Positions 8,113 through 14,031 of a stretch of 14,031 bases of DNA are shown here, piece after piece. The first letter of the stretch is position 1, and each line of letters opens with the position of its first letter. The notes below the pieces were generated by a model. The model saw nothing but the letters and a program-made list of their open reading frames with translations, did no database searches and was not told the DNA's origin. Source of the DNA: an uncultured Eubacteriales bacterium (GTDB lineage: Bacteria > Bacillota > Clostridia > UMGS1810). A program made the translations under genes and the position numbers. The stretch covers positions 1 to 14,031 of the forward strand of contig USKN01000028.1 of NCBI GenBank assembly GCA_900555295.1, read 5' to 3'.

Positions 8113-8156
8113 CTTTGGGAAACTCCTTTTTCTTTTATTATATCAAATTTAGTGTC

Positions 8157-8372
8157 CTAAAAACTGTACTTATCGTGAATGACTTCCACAATATCCCCAA
8201 TATCACAATTAAGAGCTTCACATATCTTTATAAGCATTGTGAAAGACACAACTTCATTTTTATTCAATTTAGTAAGTATGCCGGGCGTAATGTTCGCATT
8301 TTTACGCAAATCAACTTTTGACCAGCCTTTTTCTGCAAGCATAACCCATAACTTTTTATAGCTGACGCTCAT
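8157..8372 (-). CDS. Small XRE/Cro-type HTH regulator of the defence operon
   Basis: A 71-residue protein that is almost entirely a Cro/C1-type helix-turn-helix: MSVSYKKLWVMLAEKGWSKV, then DLRKNANITPGILTKLNKNE (recognition helix about 31-38), then MLIKICEALNCDIGDIVEVI. The start at 8372 is chosen because GGAGG lies seven bases upstream; the longer frame to 8390 begins before that site. It is the first gene of the operon, 44 bp ahead of hsdM. Small regulators of this type commonly accompany mobile and restriction loci in Firmicutes. Direct control of the operon is inferred from position and from the palindromes in its promoter region. It may act like the controller proteins of other restriction systems by delaying nuclease expression. 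Confidence 0.88.
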   Translation of the reverse strand: MSVSYKKLWVMLAEKGWSKVDLRKNANITPGILTKLNKNEVVSFTMLIKICEALNCDIGDIVEVIHDKYSF

Positions 8373-8416
8373 TGTAATTCCTCCAACCATATTTATGAAT
8401 ACAACTAACCAATAAT

Positions 8417-8451
8417 ATTATATCATCAGTGCAAGCCGCAAATCGGCTTGC
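8417..8451 (-). promoter_or_regulatory. Candidate operator palindrome beside a TATAAT box
   Basis: A perfect 8-bp inverted repeat, GCAAGCCG (8431-8438) and CGGCTTGC (8444-8451) around five bases, lies upstream of a minus-strand TATAAT (8422-8417) ahead of the HTH gene. No good -35 matches this -10. The palindrome has no T run on either side, so it looks more like a protein-binding site or a leader hairpin than a terminator. Binding by the adjacent HTH protein is inference. Confidence 0.5.
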
Positions 8452-8517
8452 TTCACACCGATACAATAAATACATCGGCACAAAATCCGTTTAGGCTTTT
8501 GAACTTACTTTGTATTT

Positions 8518-8546
8518 ATTATATCACACAAATGTGTATTTTTCAA
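8518..8546 (-). promoter_or_regulatory. Sigma-A promoter of the defence operon with embedded palindrome
   Basis: On the minus strand TTGAAA (8546-8541), a 17-base spacer and TATAAT (8523-8518) form a near-consensus promoter pointing at the HTH gene. The spacer contains ACACA-AA-TGTGT (8526-8537), a small palindrome well placed for a repressor. Transcription would start near 8511, giving a leader of about 140 nt that includes the 8431-8451 palindrome. Confidence 0.75.
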
Positions 8547-8672
8547 GAATTTCTCTCGGTTTTTCAAGAGTTTTGTAAAAACGCTGACTTTATGACGAAA
8601 CGGAGCCTAAGATATATTTTCTGCATCGACAGTATAAGTTTCATAACACCATCTGTTTTCGCTCGATATAAC

Positions 8673-8780
8673 GCAGAATAAAGGTGATTTAAACCTTTTT
8701 TCTGCAATAATGCAGCCTTTCTCGATAAGGCTGCAAATATGAACACAACAGAGGTACATTTTAATATCTGTGTTGTGGTC
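8673..8780 (+). other. Three consecutive hairpins of unknown role
   Basis: Hairpin A pairs GCAGAA-T-AAAGGT (8673-8685) with ACCTTT-T-TTCTGC (8693-8705), with a single T-T mismatch. Hairpin B pairs TGCAGCCTT (8711-8719) with AAGGCTGCA (8727-8735). Hairpin C pairs CACAACA (8744-8750) with TGTTGTG (8771-8777). The terminator at 8785-8840 follows directly. Short frames here (68-72 codons on the minus strand) lack ribosome binding sites. The stretch 8547-8672 shows nothing I can name. It may be a small RNA read on the plus strand, but no promoter is evident. Confidence 0.4.
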
Positions 8781-8784
8781 ATAC

Positions 8785-8840
8785 ATAAAAAGCAAGCTAT
8801 CCAATCGGAACATTTACCGATACGATAGCTTGCTTTTTGT
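8785..8840. terminator. Strong bidirectional intrinsic terminator
   Basis: A 15-bp perfect stem (AAAAAGCAAGCTATC 8787-8801 with GATAGCTTGCTTTTT 8824-8838) is topped by a second stem, ATCGG (8804-8808) with CCGAT (8817-8821). The stem flanks give five T residues at the exit in both directions, so it insulates the operon promoter side from the RNA segment to the right. Confidence 0.85.
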
Positions 8841-9158
8841 ATTTATCCGAAAATATTTTGAGGATAAATATTCAAGGCGGAAGCCTTGAATGAGCATAGT
8901 AAAATTTGTGCGGCGGTAACAAAGTTTGCTATGCGTTAAGGGAGTGCAGAGGGAAAGTCTGCCACACACTTTGCGTGCAAAGTATAGTGTGTTACACCTT
9001 TGCCGACGGGCGGGTGTTAAAATATGTTGCTCGCCGTTTTTGAGCGACATATTTTCGCAGACGGCAAAATTACAAAAGGGTGGTCGTCTGCCGCAGAGAC
9101 CGGCAGACGGTCAGCCTTGCAGTAATTTGTGAAGTCGGCAAACAGTGTAAACACCCGC
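8841..9158 (+). ncRNA. Candidate large structured non-coding RNA, family not confirmed
   Basis: This stretch codes for nothing convincing but folds densely. Helices include ATTTATCC 8841-8848 with 8862-8869 and ATTCAAGGC 8870-8878 with 8883-8891 closed by a GGAA (GNRA) loop. A 15-bp hairpin pairs 8894-8909 with 8919-8934, with one A-G mismatch. GCAGA 8946-8950 pairs with 8958-8962, and ACACACT 8964-8970 with 8986-8992. A 14-bp hairpin pairs 9019-9032 with 9042-9055. A long hairpin pairs 9067-9092 with 9102-9128, with a small internal loop and a mismatch. Pairs 8900-8928, 9028-9046, 9083-9111 and 9084-9110 are G-U on the plus strand but A-C mismatches on the minus strand, which assigns the strand. 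Ends and promoter are not defined (a weak TTGCTT/TATTTT pair at 8830-8859 is possible). The raiA motif of Firmicutes is the first known family to test; RNase P and tmRNA do not fit. Confidence 0.65.
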
Positions 9159-9206
9159 AGAGAATTACTTATATTTATCTAAATATTTTTATTCGATAAA
9201 CAATGA

Positions 9207-9240
9207 GGCGATACAACGAGCAAAAACCCATTGTATCGCC
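9207..9240 (+). terminator. 10-bp hairpin, possible 3' end of the structured RNA
   Basis: GGCGATACAA (9207-9216) pairs perfectly with TTGTATCGCC (9231-9240) across a 14-base loop. The plus-strand exit is only ATTTCTT, so termination would be weak. It may instead be part of the RNA or a processing barrier. Confidence 0.4.
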
Positions 9241-9268
9241 ATTTCTTAAATCTTCCTTATACTCATTT

Positions 9269-9319
9269 AACAGAGGGTGCGAAAAAAACAATTTCATTTT
9301 TTCCGCACCCTCTGTTTTT
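9269..9319. terminator. Terminator hairpin between ung and the RNA segment
   Basis: A 13-bp stem, AACAGAGGGTGCG (9269-9281) with 9304-9316, continues through one A/C position into six A-T pairs (9283-9288 with 9297-9302). The A/C position becomes a U-G pair on the minus strand, favouring use after ung, while the better T run (to 9319) is on the plus strand. It probably works both ways and begins four bases beyond the ung stop. Confidence 0.8.
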
Positions 9320-9322
9320 AAA

Positions 9323-9997
9323 CTAAATATTTTCTATTTGCCAATCAATGGCCGTCTGTCCGTTTTTAACCAAAAAGTCGTTTGCTTTTTTAAAATGATT
9401 GCACCCAAAAAAGCCTCGGCTTGCCGAAAGCGGACTCGGATGTACACTTGTAAGCACAAGATGTTTATTTGAGTCTATAAACCACGCTTTTGATTTGGCA
9501 TTGTTGCCCCACAGCATAAACACCATAGGTTTTTCACGTTTGTTAAGCTCTTTTATAATAAAGTCGGTTAAAAGTTCCCAGCCCTTTCCGCTGTGCGAAT
9601 TTGCAATATCTTTGCGAACGGTAAGCGCGGTATTTAAAAGAAGTACTCCTTGGCGCGCCCATTTTTCGAGATACCCGTTATTGGGAATATAACAGGCGAG
9701 CGAATTATGCAATTCTTTATAAATATTTAAAAGCGACGGCGGAATTTTAACACCTTTTTTTACCGAAAAAGCAAGTCCGTGAGCTTCTCCTTCGCCGTGA
9801 TACGGGTCTTGCCCCAAAATAACCGCTTTTACATCATTATAATCGGTAATTTTAAGCGCATTGTATATATCCTCCATAGGCGGATATATTGTGTGTGTTG
9901 AATACTCTGCCTTTAAAAATACACGCAGTCTTAAATAATAATCTTTTTTAAGTTCTTCCGCCAAAATACTGTCCCAATTGTTATTAAACCTTATCAT
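9323..9997 (-). CDS. ung: Uracil-DNA glycosylase, family 1
   Basis: Ung removes uracil from DNA, arising from cytosine deamination or dUMP incorporation, to start base-excision repair in the cytoplasm. The 224 residues show the water-activating loop GQDPYHGEG (62-70, catalytic D64), the uracil-contact segment LLLNTALTV (119-127), and the DNA-intercalation loop HPSPLSASRG (186-195, H186). Length and motif spacing are normal for family 1. The ATG at 9997 follows a GGTGA site and lies 18 bp after the typA stop, so it is probably transcribed with typA. Nothing unusual was seen in the sequence. Confidence 0.97.
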   Translation of the reverse strand: MIRFNNNWDSILAEELKKDYYLRLRVFLKAEYSTHTIYPPMEDIYNALKITDYNDVKAVILGQDPYHGEGEAHGLAFSVKKGVKIPPSLLNIYKELHNSLACYIPNNGYLEKWARQGVLLLNTALTVRKDIANSHSGKGWELLTDFIIKELNKREKPMVFMLWGNNAKSKAWFIDSNKHLVLTSVHPSPLSASRGFFGCNHFKKANDFLVKNGQTAIDWQIENI

Positions 9998-10015
9998 AAC
10001 AATTCACCGTGTCCT

Positions 10016-11833
10016 TTATTTTGTATTACGTGCTTTGGCACGCAGTGATTTATCAAGAATTTTTTTGCGTATTCTTAAATTGTGCGGTGTTACTTCCAAA
10101 AGTTCATCATCTGCCAAAAATTCTATGCAGTTTTCAAGCGACATAATTTTTGGCATTACAAGTCTTAATGCTTCGTCGGAACCTGCGGCACGCATATTGG
10201 TAACGTGTTTTTTCTTACATACGTTAACATCTATATCTTCGGCACGGCTGCTTTCGCCGACAACCATTCCCTGATATACCTTTTCGCCCGGACCTATAAA
10301 CAAACTGCCGCGTTCCTGTGCATTAAACAAACCGTATGTTACGGCGTCACCGTCCTCAAATGCAACAAGAGATCCGCGCGTTCTTGCAGCTATATCGCCT
10401 TTAAATTCTTCATATCCTGTGAGCATATGATTCATAACGCCGTTGCCGCGCGTATCGGTTAACAGTTCGGAACGGTATCCTATAATACTTCTTGACGGAA
10501 TTTTAAATTCAACACGCGTAAATCCCGTTGTACCGTTGTGCATATTTATAAGCTGTCCTTTGCGGCTACTTAATTTTTCTATAACAATACCCGTGTATTC
10601 GTCGGGTACATCAACAACAAGTGTTTCCATAGGCTCCAATGTTTTGCCGTCTTTTTTCTTATAAATAACCTGCGGGCGCGAAACCTGAAATTCATATCCC
10701 TCACGGCGCATTGTTTCAATAAGAACCGAAAGGTGAAGTTCACCTCTGCCCGACACTTTAAACGAGTCGGCGGAGTCTGTTTCTTCAACACGCATACTTA
10801 CATTTGTAAGCAATTCCTTAAACAAACGGTCACGCAAATGGCGCGATGTTACATAGTCGCCGTCCTGTCCCGCAAAAGGACTGTTATTTACCGAAAAAGT
10901 CATAGAAATTGTAGGTTCGTCTATATCAACAAACGGCAGCGGCTCGGGATTATCCACATCGCATATCGTTTCACCTATTTTAACATCGGCAACACCGGCA
11001 ACCAAAATAATATCGCCCAATTTTGCCTCACTTGCCTCAACTCTTTTAAGACCCTCGTACATATACATTTTTGTAAGACGTATATTTTCAAGCGAGCCGT
11101 CTTTTTTACAAATAACGGCGTTTTGTCCCGTTGTAATTTTACCTCTTTCAACACGGCCTACCGCCATTGTACCAACGTAATCGTCGTAATCGATATTTGA
11201 TATAAGCAGCTGAAGCGGCGCGTCCGCGTCACCCTCGGGTGCGGGTACGTGTTCTACAATTGCCTCAAAAAGCGGTGTTAAGTCATCACCCAATTTATCG
11301 GGTGTAAGCGATGCGGTGCCGTCGCGTCCCGAGGCATAAATAACGGGTGAATTAAACTGATCGTCTGTTGCGTCAAGCTCCAAAAACAATTCCAAAACTT
11401 CATCTATAACTTCATCCGGACGTGCATTGGGACGATCTACCTTATTTACAACAATTATGGGTGTTAAATTAAGTGATAATGCCTTTTTAAGCACAAAACG
11501 GGTTTGCGGCATACAGCCTTCAAACGCGTCTACAAGCACAAGCACGCCGTCTACCATTTTAAGTACACGTTCAACCTCGCCGCCAAAATCCGCGTGTCCC
11601 GGTGTATCAACTATATTTATTTTTGTGCCTTTATACCTAAGAGAGGTGTTTTTTGATAAAATGGTAATTCCTCTCTCTTTTTCAAGGTCATTATTATCCA
11701 TTACTCTCTCATCAACCTGCTGATTTTCTCTAAAAACACCGCTTTGTTTAAGCATAGCGTCTACAAGTGTGGTTTTGCCGTGGTCAACGTGAGCAATAAT
11801 TGCAATGTTTCTTAAATCTTCCCTTTTACTCAT
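10016..11833 (-). CDS. typA: Ribosome-associated translational GTPase TypA/BipA
   Basis: TypA (BipA) is an EF-G-like GTPase that binds ribosomes and aids large-subunit assembly, especially at low temperature or under stress. The 605 residues show all GTPase motifs: G1 AHVDHGKTT (14-22), G2 RGITI (54-58), G3 DTPGHADFGGEVERV (76-90), G4 NKVDR (130-134) and a G5-like SGRDG. Later come the domain II beta-barrel, the EF-G-like domains, and the TypA-specific C terminus (RSIIGYRSELLTDTRGNG then the basic RIRKKILDK tail). The length is typical of BipA, shorter than EF-G, and the DTRGNG signature argues against LepA. The ATG at 11833 has AAAGGA upstream. It heads a likely two-gene unit with ung. Confidence 0.97.
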   Translation of the reverse strand: MSKREDLRNIAIIAHVDHGKTTLVDAMLKQSGVFRENQQVDERVMDNNDLEKERGITILSKNTSLRYKGTKINIVDTPGHADFGGEVERVLKMVDGVLVLVDAFEGCMPQTRFVLKKALSLNLTPIIVVNKVDRPNARPDEVIDEVLELFLELDATDDQFNSPVIYASGRDGTASLTPDKLGDDLTPLFEAIVEHVPAPEGDADAPLQLLISNIDYDDYVGTMAVGRVERGKITTGQNAVICKKDGSLENIRLTKMYMYEGLKRVEASEAKLGDIILVAGVADVKIGETICDVDNPEPLPFVDIDEPTISMTFSVNNSPFAGQDGDYVTSRHLRDRLFKELLTNVSMRVEETDSADSFKVSGRGELHLSVLIETMRREGYEFQVSRPQVIYKKKDGKTLEPMETLVVDVPDEYTGIVIEKLSSRKGQLINMHNGTTGFTRVEFKIPSRSIIGYRSELLTDTRGNGVMNHMLTGYEEFKGDIAARTRGSLVAFEDGDAVTYGLFNAQERGSLFIGPGEKVYQGMVVGESSRAEDIDVNVCKKKHVTNMRAAGSDEALRLVMPKIMSLENCIEFLADDELLEVTPHNLRIRKKILDKSLRAKARNTK

Positions 11834-11853
11834 ATATAAAAGTCCTTTCTTAA

Positions 11854-11886
11854 GCCGTAAAATACGGCAGTGTATAAAACAGTAAA
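11854..11886 (-). promoter_or_regulatory. Weak promoter candidate and small palindrome before typA
   Basis: TTTACT (11886-11881), a 16-base spacer and TATTTT (11864-11859) could form the typA promoter just after the rpmE terminator. The -10 overlaps a 6-bp palindrome GCCGTA (11854-11859) with TACGGC (11863-11868). If the promoter is used, transcription starts just upstream of the ribosome binding site. Confidence 0.3.
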
Positions 11887-11911
11887 AAACCCCTTCGATT
11901 TTGAAGGGGTT
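11882..11911 (-). terminator. Intrinsic terminator of rpmE
   Basis: AACCCCTTC (11888-11896) pairs with GAAGGGGTT (11903-11911) across a 6-base loop, and on the minus strand the stem runs into six T residues. It lies 15 bases beyond the rpmE stop, a textbook rho-independent terminator separating rpmE from typA. Confidence 0.93.
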
Positions 11912-11926
11912 AAATTATAGATGAAA

Positions 11927-12130
11927 TCAGTCCTTAATACCGAATCTCTTTTTAAACTTATCTACTCGACCGCCCGTATCAACAAGTTTTTGCTTACCGG
12001 TGTAGAACGGATGACATTTAGAGCAAATTTCAACCGTAATATTTTCTTTTGTTGAACCAACTTCAAATGTTTCACCGCAAGCACATTTAACAGTAGTTGT
12101 TTTGTACTCCGGATGTATACCCTGTTTCAT
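11927..12130 (-). CDS. rpmE: 50S ribosomal protein L31, zinc-binding type
   Basis: L31 is a small large-subunit protein that bridges to the small subunit. The 67 residues begin MKQGIHPEYK and carry the four zinc ligands C16 and C18 (CACGETF) and C36 and C39 (CSKCHPFYTGKQKLVDTGG). This makes it the cysteine-containing (C+) form that depends on zinc, rather than the zinc-free paralogue made under zinc starvation. The ATG at 12130 has AGAGGTG eight bases upstream. It is a single-gene unit with its own promoter and terminator, between pgcA and typA. Confidence 0.97.
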   Translation of the reverse strand: MKQGIHPEYKTTTVKCACGETFEVGSTKENITVEICSKCHPFYTGKQKLVDTGGRVDKFKKRFGIKD

Positions 12131-12151
12131 TATATATTCACCTCTTTCGTG

Positions 12152-12175
12152 TGATTTACATAATCAAGTAAATCA
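12152..12175 (-). promoter_or_regulatory. Leader hairpin just upstream of rpmE
   Basis: TGATTTAC (12152-12159) pairs with GTAAATCA (12168-12175) around eight bases, ending a few bases before the rpmE ribosome binding site. Ribosomal-protein leaders that bind their own product include described L31 leaders. The position fits autoregulation, but the stem is AT-rich and membership is unproven. Confidence 0.4.
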
Positions 12176-12198
12176 TCTGTTTTGCAACATATGATAGA

Positions 12199-12227
12199 AT
12201 TATAACACATATTTACAGTAAATGCAA
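12199..12227 (-). promoter_or_regulatory. Sigma-A promoter of rpmE
   Basis: TTGCAT (12227-12222), a 17-base spacer and a perfect TATAAT (12204-12199) on the minus strand. Transcription would start near 12192, giving a leader of about 60 nt that contains the hairpin at 12152-12175. Confidence 0.82.
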
Positions 12228-12319
12228 GGTGTTTTTTTAAAAAATATTAAAAATATTTGCGTTTTATAATAAATAATGTATAATTATATGCATTTTTACT
12301 CTCTTTTAGTAAATTTTGT

Positions 12320-14031
12320 TTAAACAAGCGTATCAAGTTTTGCCATAAATTCGGCAAGTTTGCTTTGCGCTTTTTCGTAATTGTCTTCGCATACGCCAAA
12401 ATAAAATTTAATTTTGGGTTCTGTTCCCGACGGTCTTACGGCAAACCAAGCGTTACCGTCAAGGTCGTATCGTAATACATTTGACGACGGTAAATCGAGT
12501 TTTTTAACTTCGTTTGTCTTAATATCGGTAATGGTGCCTTTTAATACATCCCAAACACGGGTAACCTTTACACCTGCATATTCGCTTACAGGATTATTTC
12601 TTAATTTATCCATAATCGCTTTAATTTTTTCCGCACCGTCAATGCCCGTAAGTACAAGCGATTTTGCGCCTTCAAGATAAAATCCGTATTTTTTGTAAAG
12701 CGACATAAGTCCGTCGTAAAGCGACATTCCTTTTAATTTATAGTCTGCCGCCATTTCGGCTATAAGCATTGCCGCAACAACCGCGTCTTTATCACGCGCA
12801 TATGTTCCCGCAAGGTATCCGTAACTTTCTTCAAAGCCAAACAAAAATTCGTTGTAATAATTATGAGTTTCAAAATCTTTTATTTTTTCGCCTATAAATT
12901 TAAATCCCGTAAGTACATCGTGAACATTTACATTGTATTCTTCGGCAATGGGATAAATCATAGATGTTGTAACTATTGTTTTAATTACCGCACCTTTGTT
13001 TGTTAATGTTCCGTTTAATTTTTTGTTGCGCAAAATAAACTCGCAAAGCAAAACTCCAACCTGATTGCCGTTAAGCGTAATAAATTCTCCGCTTGCGTCA
13101 CGCACTATAACGCCTATTCTGTCGCTGTCGGGGTCGGTTGCGTATATAAGGTCGGCAGGCTCTTTTTCAGCCATTTGCATTGCAATTTTAAAGCCTTCTT
13201 TTTCTTCGGGGTTTGGCGATTTAACCGTAGAAAAATCGGGATCGGGCAATTCCTGTTCTTTTACTACCCTAACATTTTTTACTCCTATCATATCAAGTAT
13301 ACGGCGAACGGGTTTGTTGCCCGTACCGTGAAACGGTGAATATATAATTTTAAAATCGTCGCCGAGCTGTTTTATTGCGTCCTCATTTATTGACTGCTCC
13401 CTTACTTTTGCAAGATATGCGTCGTCTATTTCACTGCCCACCATTTTAATTAAACCTTTTTCTTTTGCTTCTTTTTCATCGGCAACTTTAACATCTTTAA
13501 ACATATCAAGCTTGTCTATAATGTTTATAACATAATCCGACGATTCGGGCGGGAGCTGACCGCCGTCCTCACCGTATGCCTTGTAACCGTTGTACTCTTT
13601 TGGGTTATGGCTTGCGGTAACCATTATTCCGCGTGCAGCCTTTAAATATCTTACCGCAAATGAGAGTTCGGGAGTTGGGCGCAATTCGTCAAACACGTAT
13701 GCTTTTATGCCGTTTGCGGCAATTACACGCGCACTTTCCATTGCAAAAAGCTGTGATTTATGACGGCAGTCATACGAAATAACCACACCGGCTTTCATTG
13801 CTTGCTCGCCACTTTTTTTAATATCCTCGCAAAGTCCCTGCGTTGCTCTGCGTACCGTGTATATATTCATACGGTTGCAGCCGGCGCCTATTATGCCTCT
13901 CAATCCGCCCGTACCGAATTCAAGGTCTTTGTAAAACCGTTCTTTTATCTCGTTATCGTCGTTTTCTATAGCTTTAAGTTCGCTTTTTGTTTGCTCGTCT
14001 ACATATTCGCTTTCAAGCCAGCTTTTGTAAT
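12320..14031 (-). CDS. pgcA: Alpha-phosphoglucomutase/phosphomannomutase, 5' end cut by window edge
   Basis: The enzyme interconverts glucose-1-phosphate and glucose-6-phosphate, feeding cell-envelope sugar and glycogen synthesis. The frame is open to the right edge, with the first complete visible codon at 14029. The visible 569 residues start YKSWLESEYVDEQTK and continue through RFYKDLEFGTGGLRGIIGAG, so only about ten N-terminal residues are missing. The phosphoserine loop is MVTASHNPKEYNGYK (S at visible residue 140, codon 13612-13610), the metal loop DPDSDRIG, the sugar loop GFEESYGYLAG, and the phosphate loop RPSGTEPKIKFY near the C terminus. All four active-site signatures of the phosphohexomutase superfamily are intact. 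A TTG inside GGLRG is not the true start. No clear GC-rich terminator follows the stop, where 12240-12319 is AT-rich. Confidence 0.95.
   Translation of the reverse strand, partial: YKSWLESEYVDEQTKSELKAIENDDNEIKERFYKDLEFGTGGLRGIIGAGCNRMNIYTVRRATQGLCEDIKKSGEQAMKAGVVISYDCRHKSQLFAMESARVIAANGIKAYVFDELRPTPELSFAVRYLKAARGIMVTASHNPKEYNGYKAYGEDGGQLPPESSDYVINIIDKLDMFKDVKVADEKEAKEKGLIKMVGSEIDDAYLAKVREQSINEDAIKQLGDDFKIIYSPFHGTGNKPVRRILDMIGVKNVRVVKEQELPDPDFSTVKSPNPEEKEGFKIAMQMAEKEPADLIYATDPDSDRIGVIVRDASGEFITLNGNQVGVLLCEFILRNKKLNGTLTNKGAVIKTIVTTSMIYPIAEEYNVNVHDVLTGFKFIGEKIKDFETHNYYNEFLFGFEESYGYLAGTYARDKDAVVAAMLIAEMAADYKLKGMSLYDGLMSLYKKYGFYLEGAKSLVLTGIDGAEKIKAIMDKLRNNPVSEYAGVKVTRVWDVLKGTITDIKTNEVKKLDLPSSNVLRYDLDGNAWFAVRPSGTEPKIKFYFGVCEDNYEKAQSKLAEFMAKLDTLV

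Noticed and set aside
8564..8813. Two overlapping minus-strand frames of 72 and 68 codons
   Set aside because: They start inside or next to the terminator hairpin without ribosome binding sites, and overlap each other and the hairpin cluster. I recognised no family.
8814..9050. 78-codon minus-strand open frame inside the structured segment
   Set aside because: No ribosome binding site, low-complexity unlikely protein with many Arg/Cys/Ser, and the frame lies across RNA helices whose G-U pairs favour the opposite strand.
8841..9158. RNase P RNA, because of an AGAGGGAAAGTCTGCC stretch near 8948
   Set aside because: The resemblance to the RNase P conserved region is only partial. The segment sits in a small hairpin loop, and the other conserved regions of RNase P are absent.
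12414..12680. Plus-strand frame inside pgcA
   Set aside because: It is a shadow of the conserved phosphoglucomutase frame, including its phosphate-binding loop, with no supporting signals.

Overview
The window comes from a low-GC Gram-positive bacterium, most likely a gut-type member of the Clostridia. This rests on strong GGAGG-type ribosome binding sites, sigma-A-like promoters, a zinc-ribbon L31, and a remnant of TnpV, a small protein typical of clostridial mobile elements. All intact protein genes lie on the minus strand; the only plus-strand gene remnant is the broken tnpV at the left edge.

Region 1 (1-617) is mobile-element debris. It holds an AT-rich tandem repeat, a tnpV pseudogene with one in-frame TGA, and the terminator hairpin of the operon arriving from the right.

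Region 2 (621-8546) is a six-gene defence operon, read right to left: a small XRE-type regulator, hsdM, a DUF1016/YhcG PD-(D/E)xK nuclease, a half-length single-TRD hsdS, an ApeA-like HEPN protein, and hsdR. Junctions are tight (13 bp between DUF1016 and hsdS, TAATG overlap between hsdS and the HEPN gene). It is therefore a type I restriction-modification system carrying a putative RNase in the slot between hsdS and hsdR. In the E. coli prr locus the anticodon nuclease PrrC occupies that slot. HsdS also carries four perfect copies of a 12-bp unit coding for ELTA, the TAEL-type spacer repeat that sets recognition spacing in EcoR124-like enzymes. A consensus promoter and two palindromes precede the regulator.

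Region 3 (8547-9322) has no convincing protein gene but is full of RNA-like structure. Three hairpins and a strong bidirectional terminator are followed by a roughly 320-nt segment that folds into at least five helices, with a possible pseudoknot. G-U pairs and a GNRA loop place it on the plus strand. I read it as a structured non-coding RNA; the clostridial raiA motif is the known family I would test first, but I could not confirm membership.

Region 4 (9323-14031) is housekeeping: ung, typA/bipA, rpmE with its own promoter and terminator, and the phosphoglucomutase gene pgcA, which runs off the right edge without its first few codons. The defence operon and mobile-element remnant thus sit beside a conserved chromosomal block, with the RNA-rich segment at the boundary.
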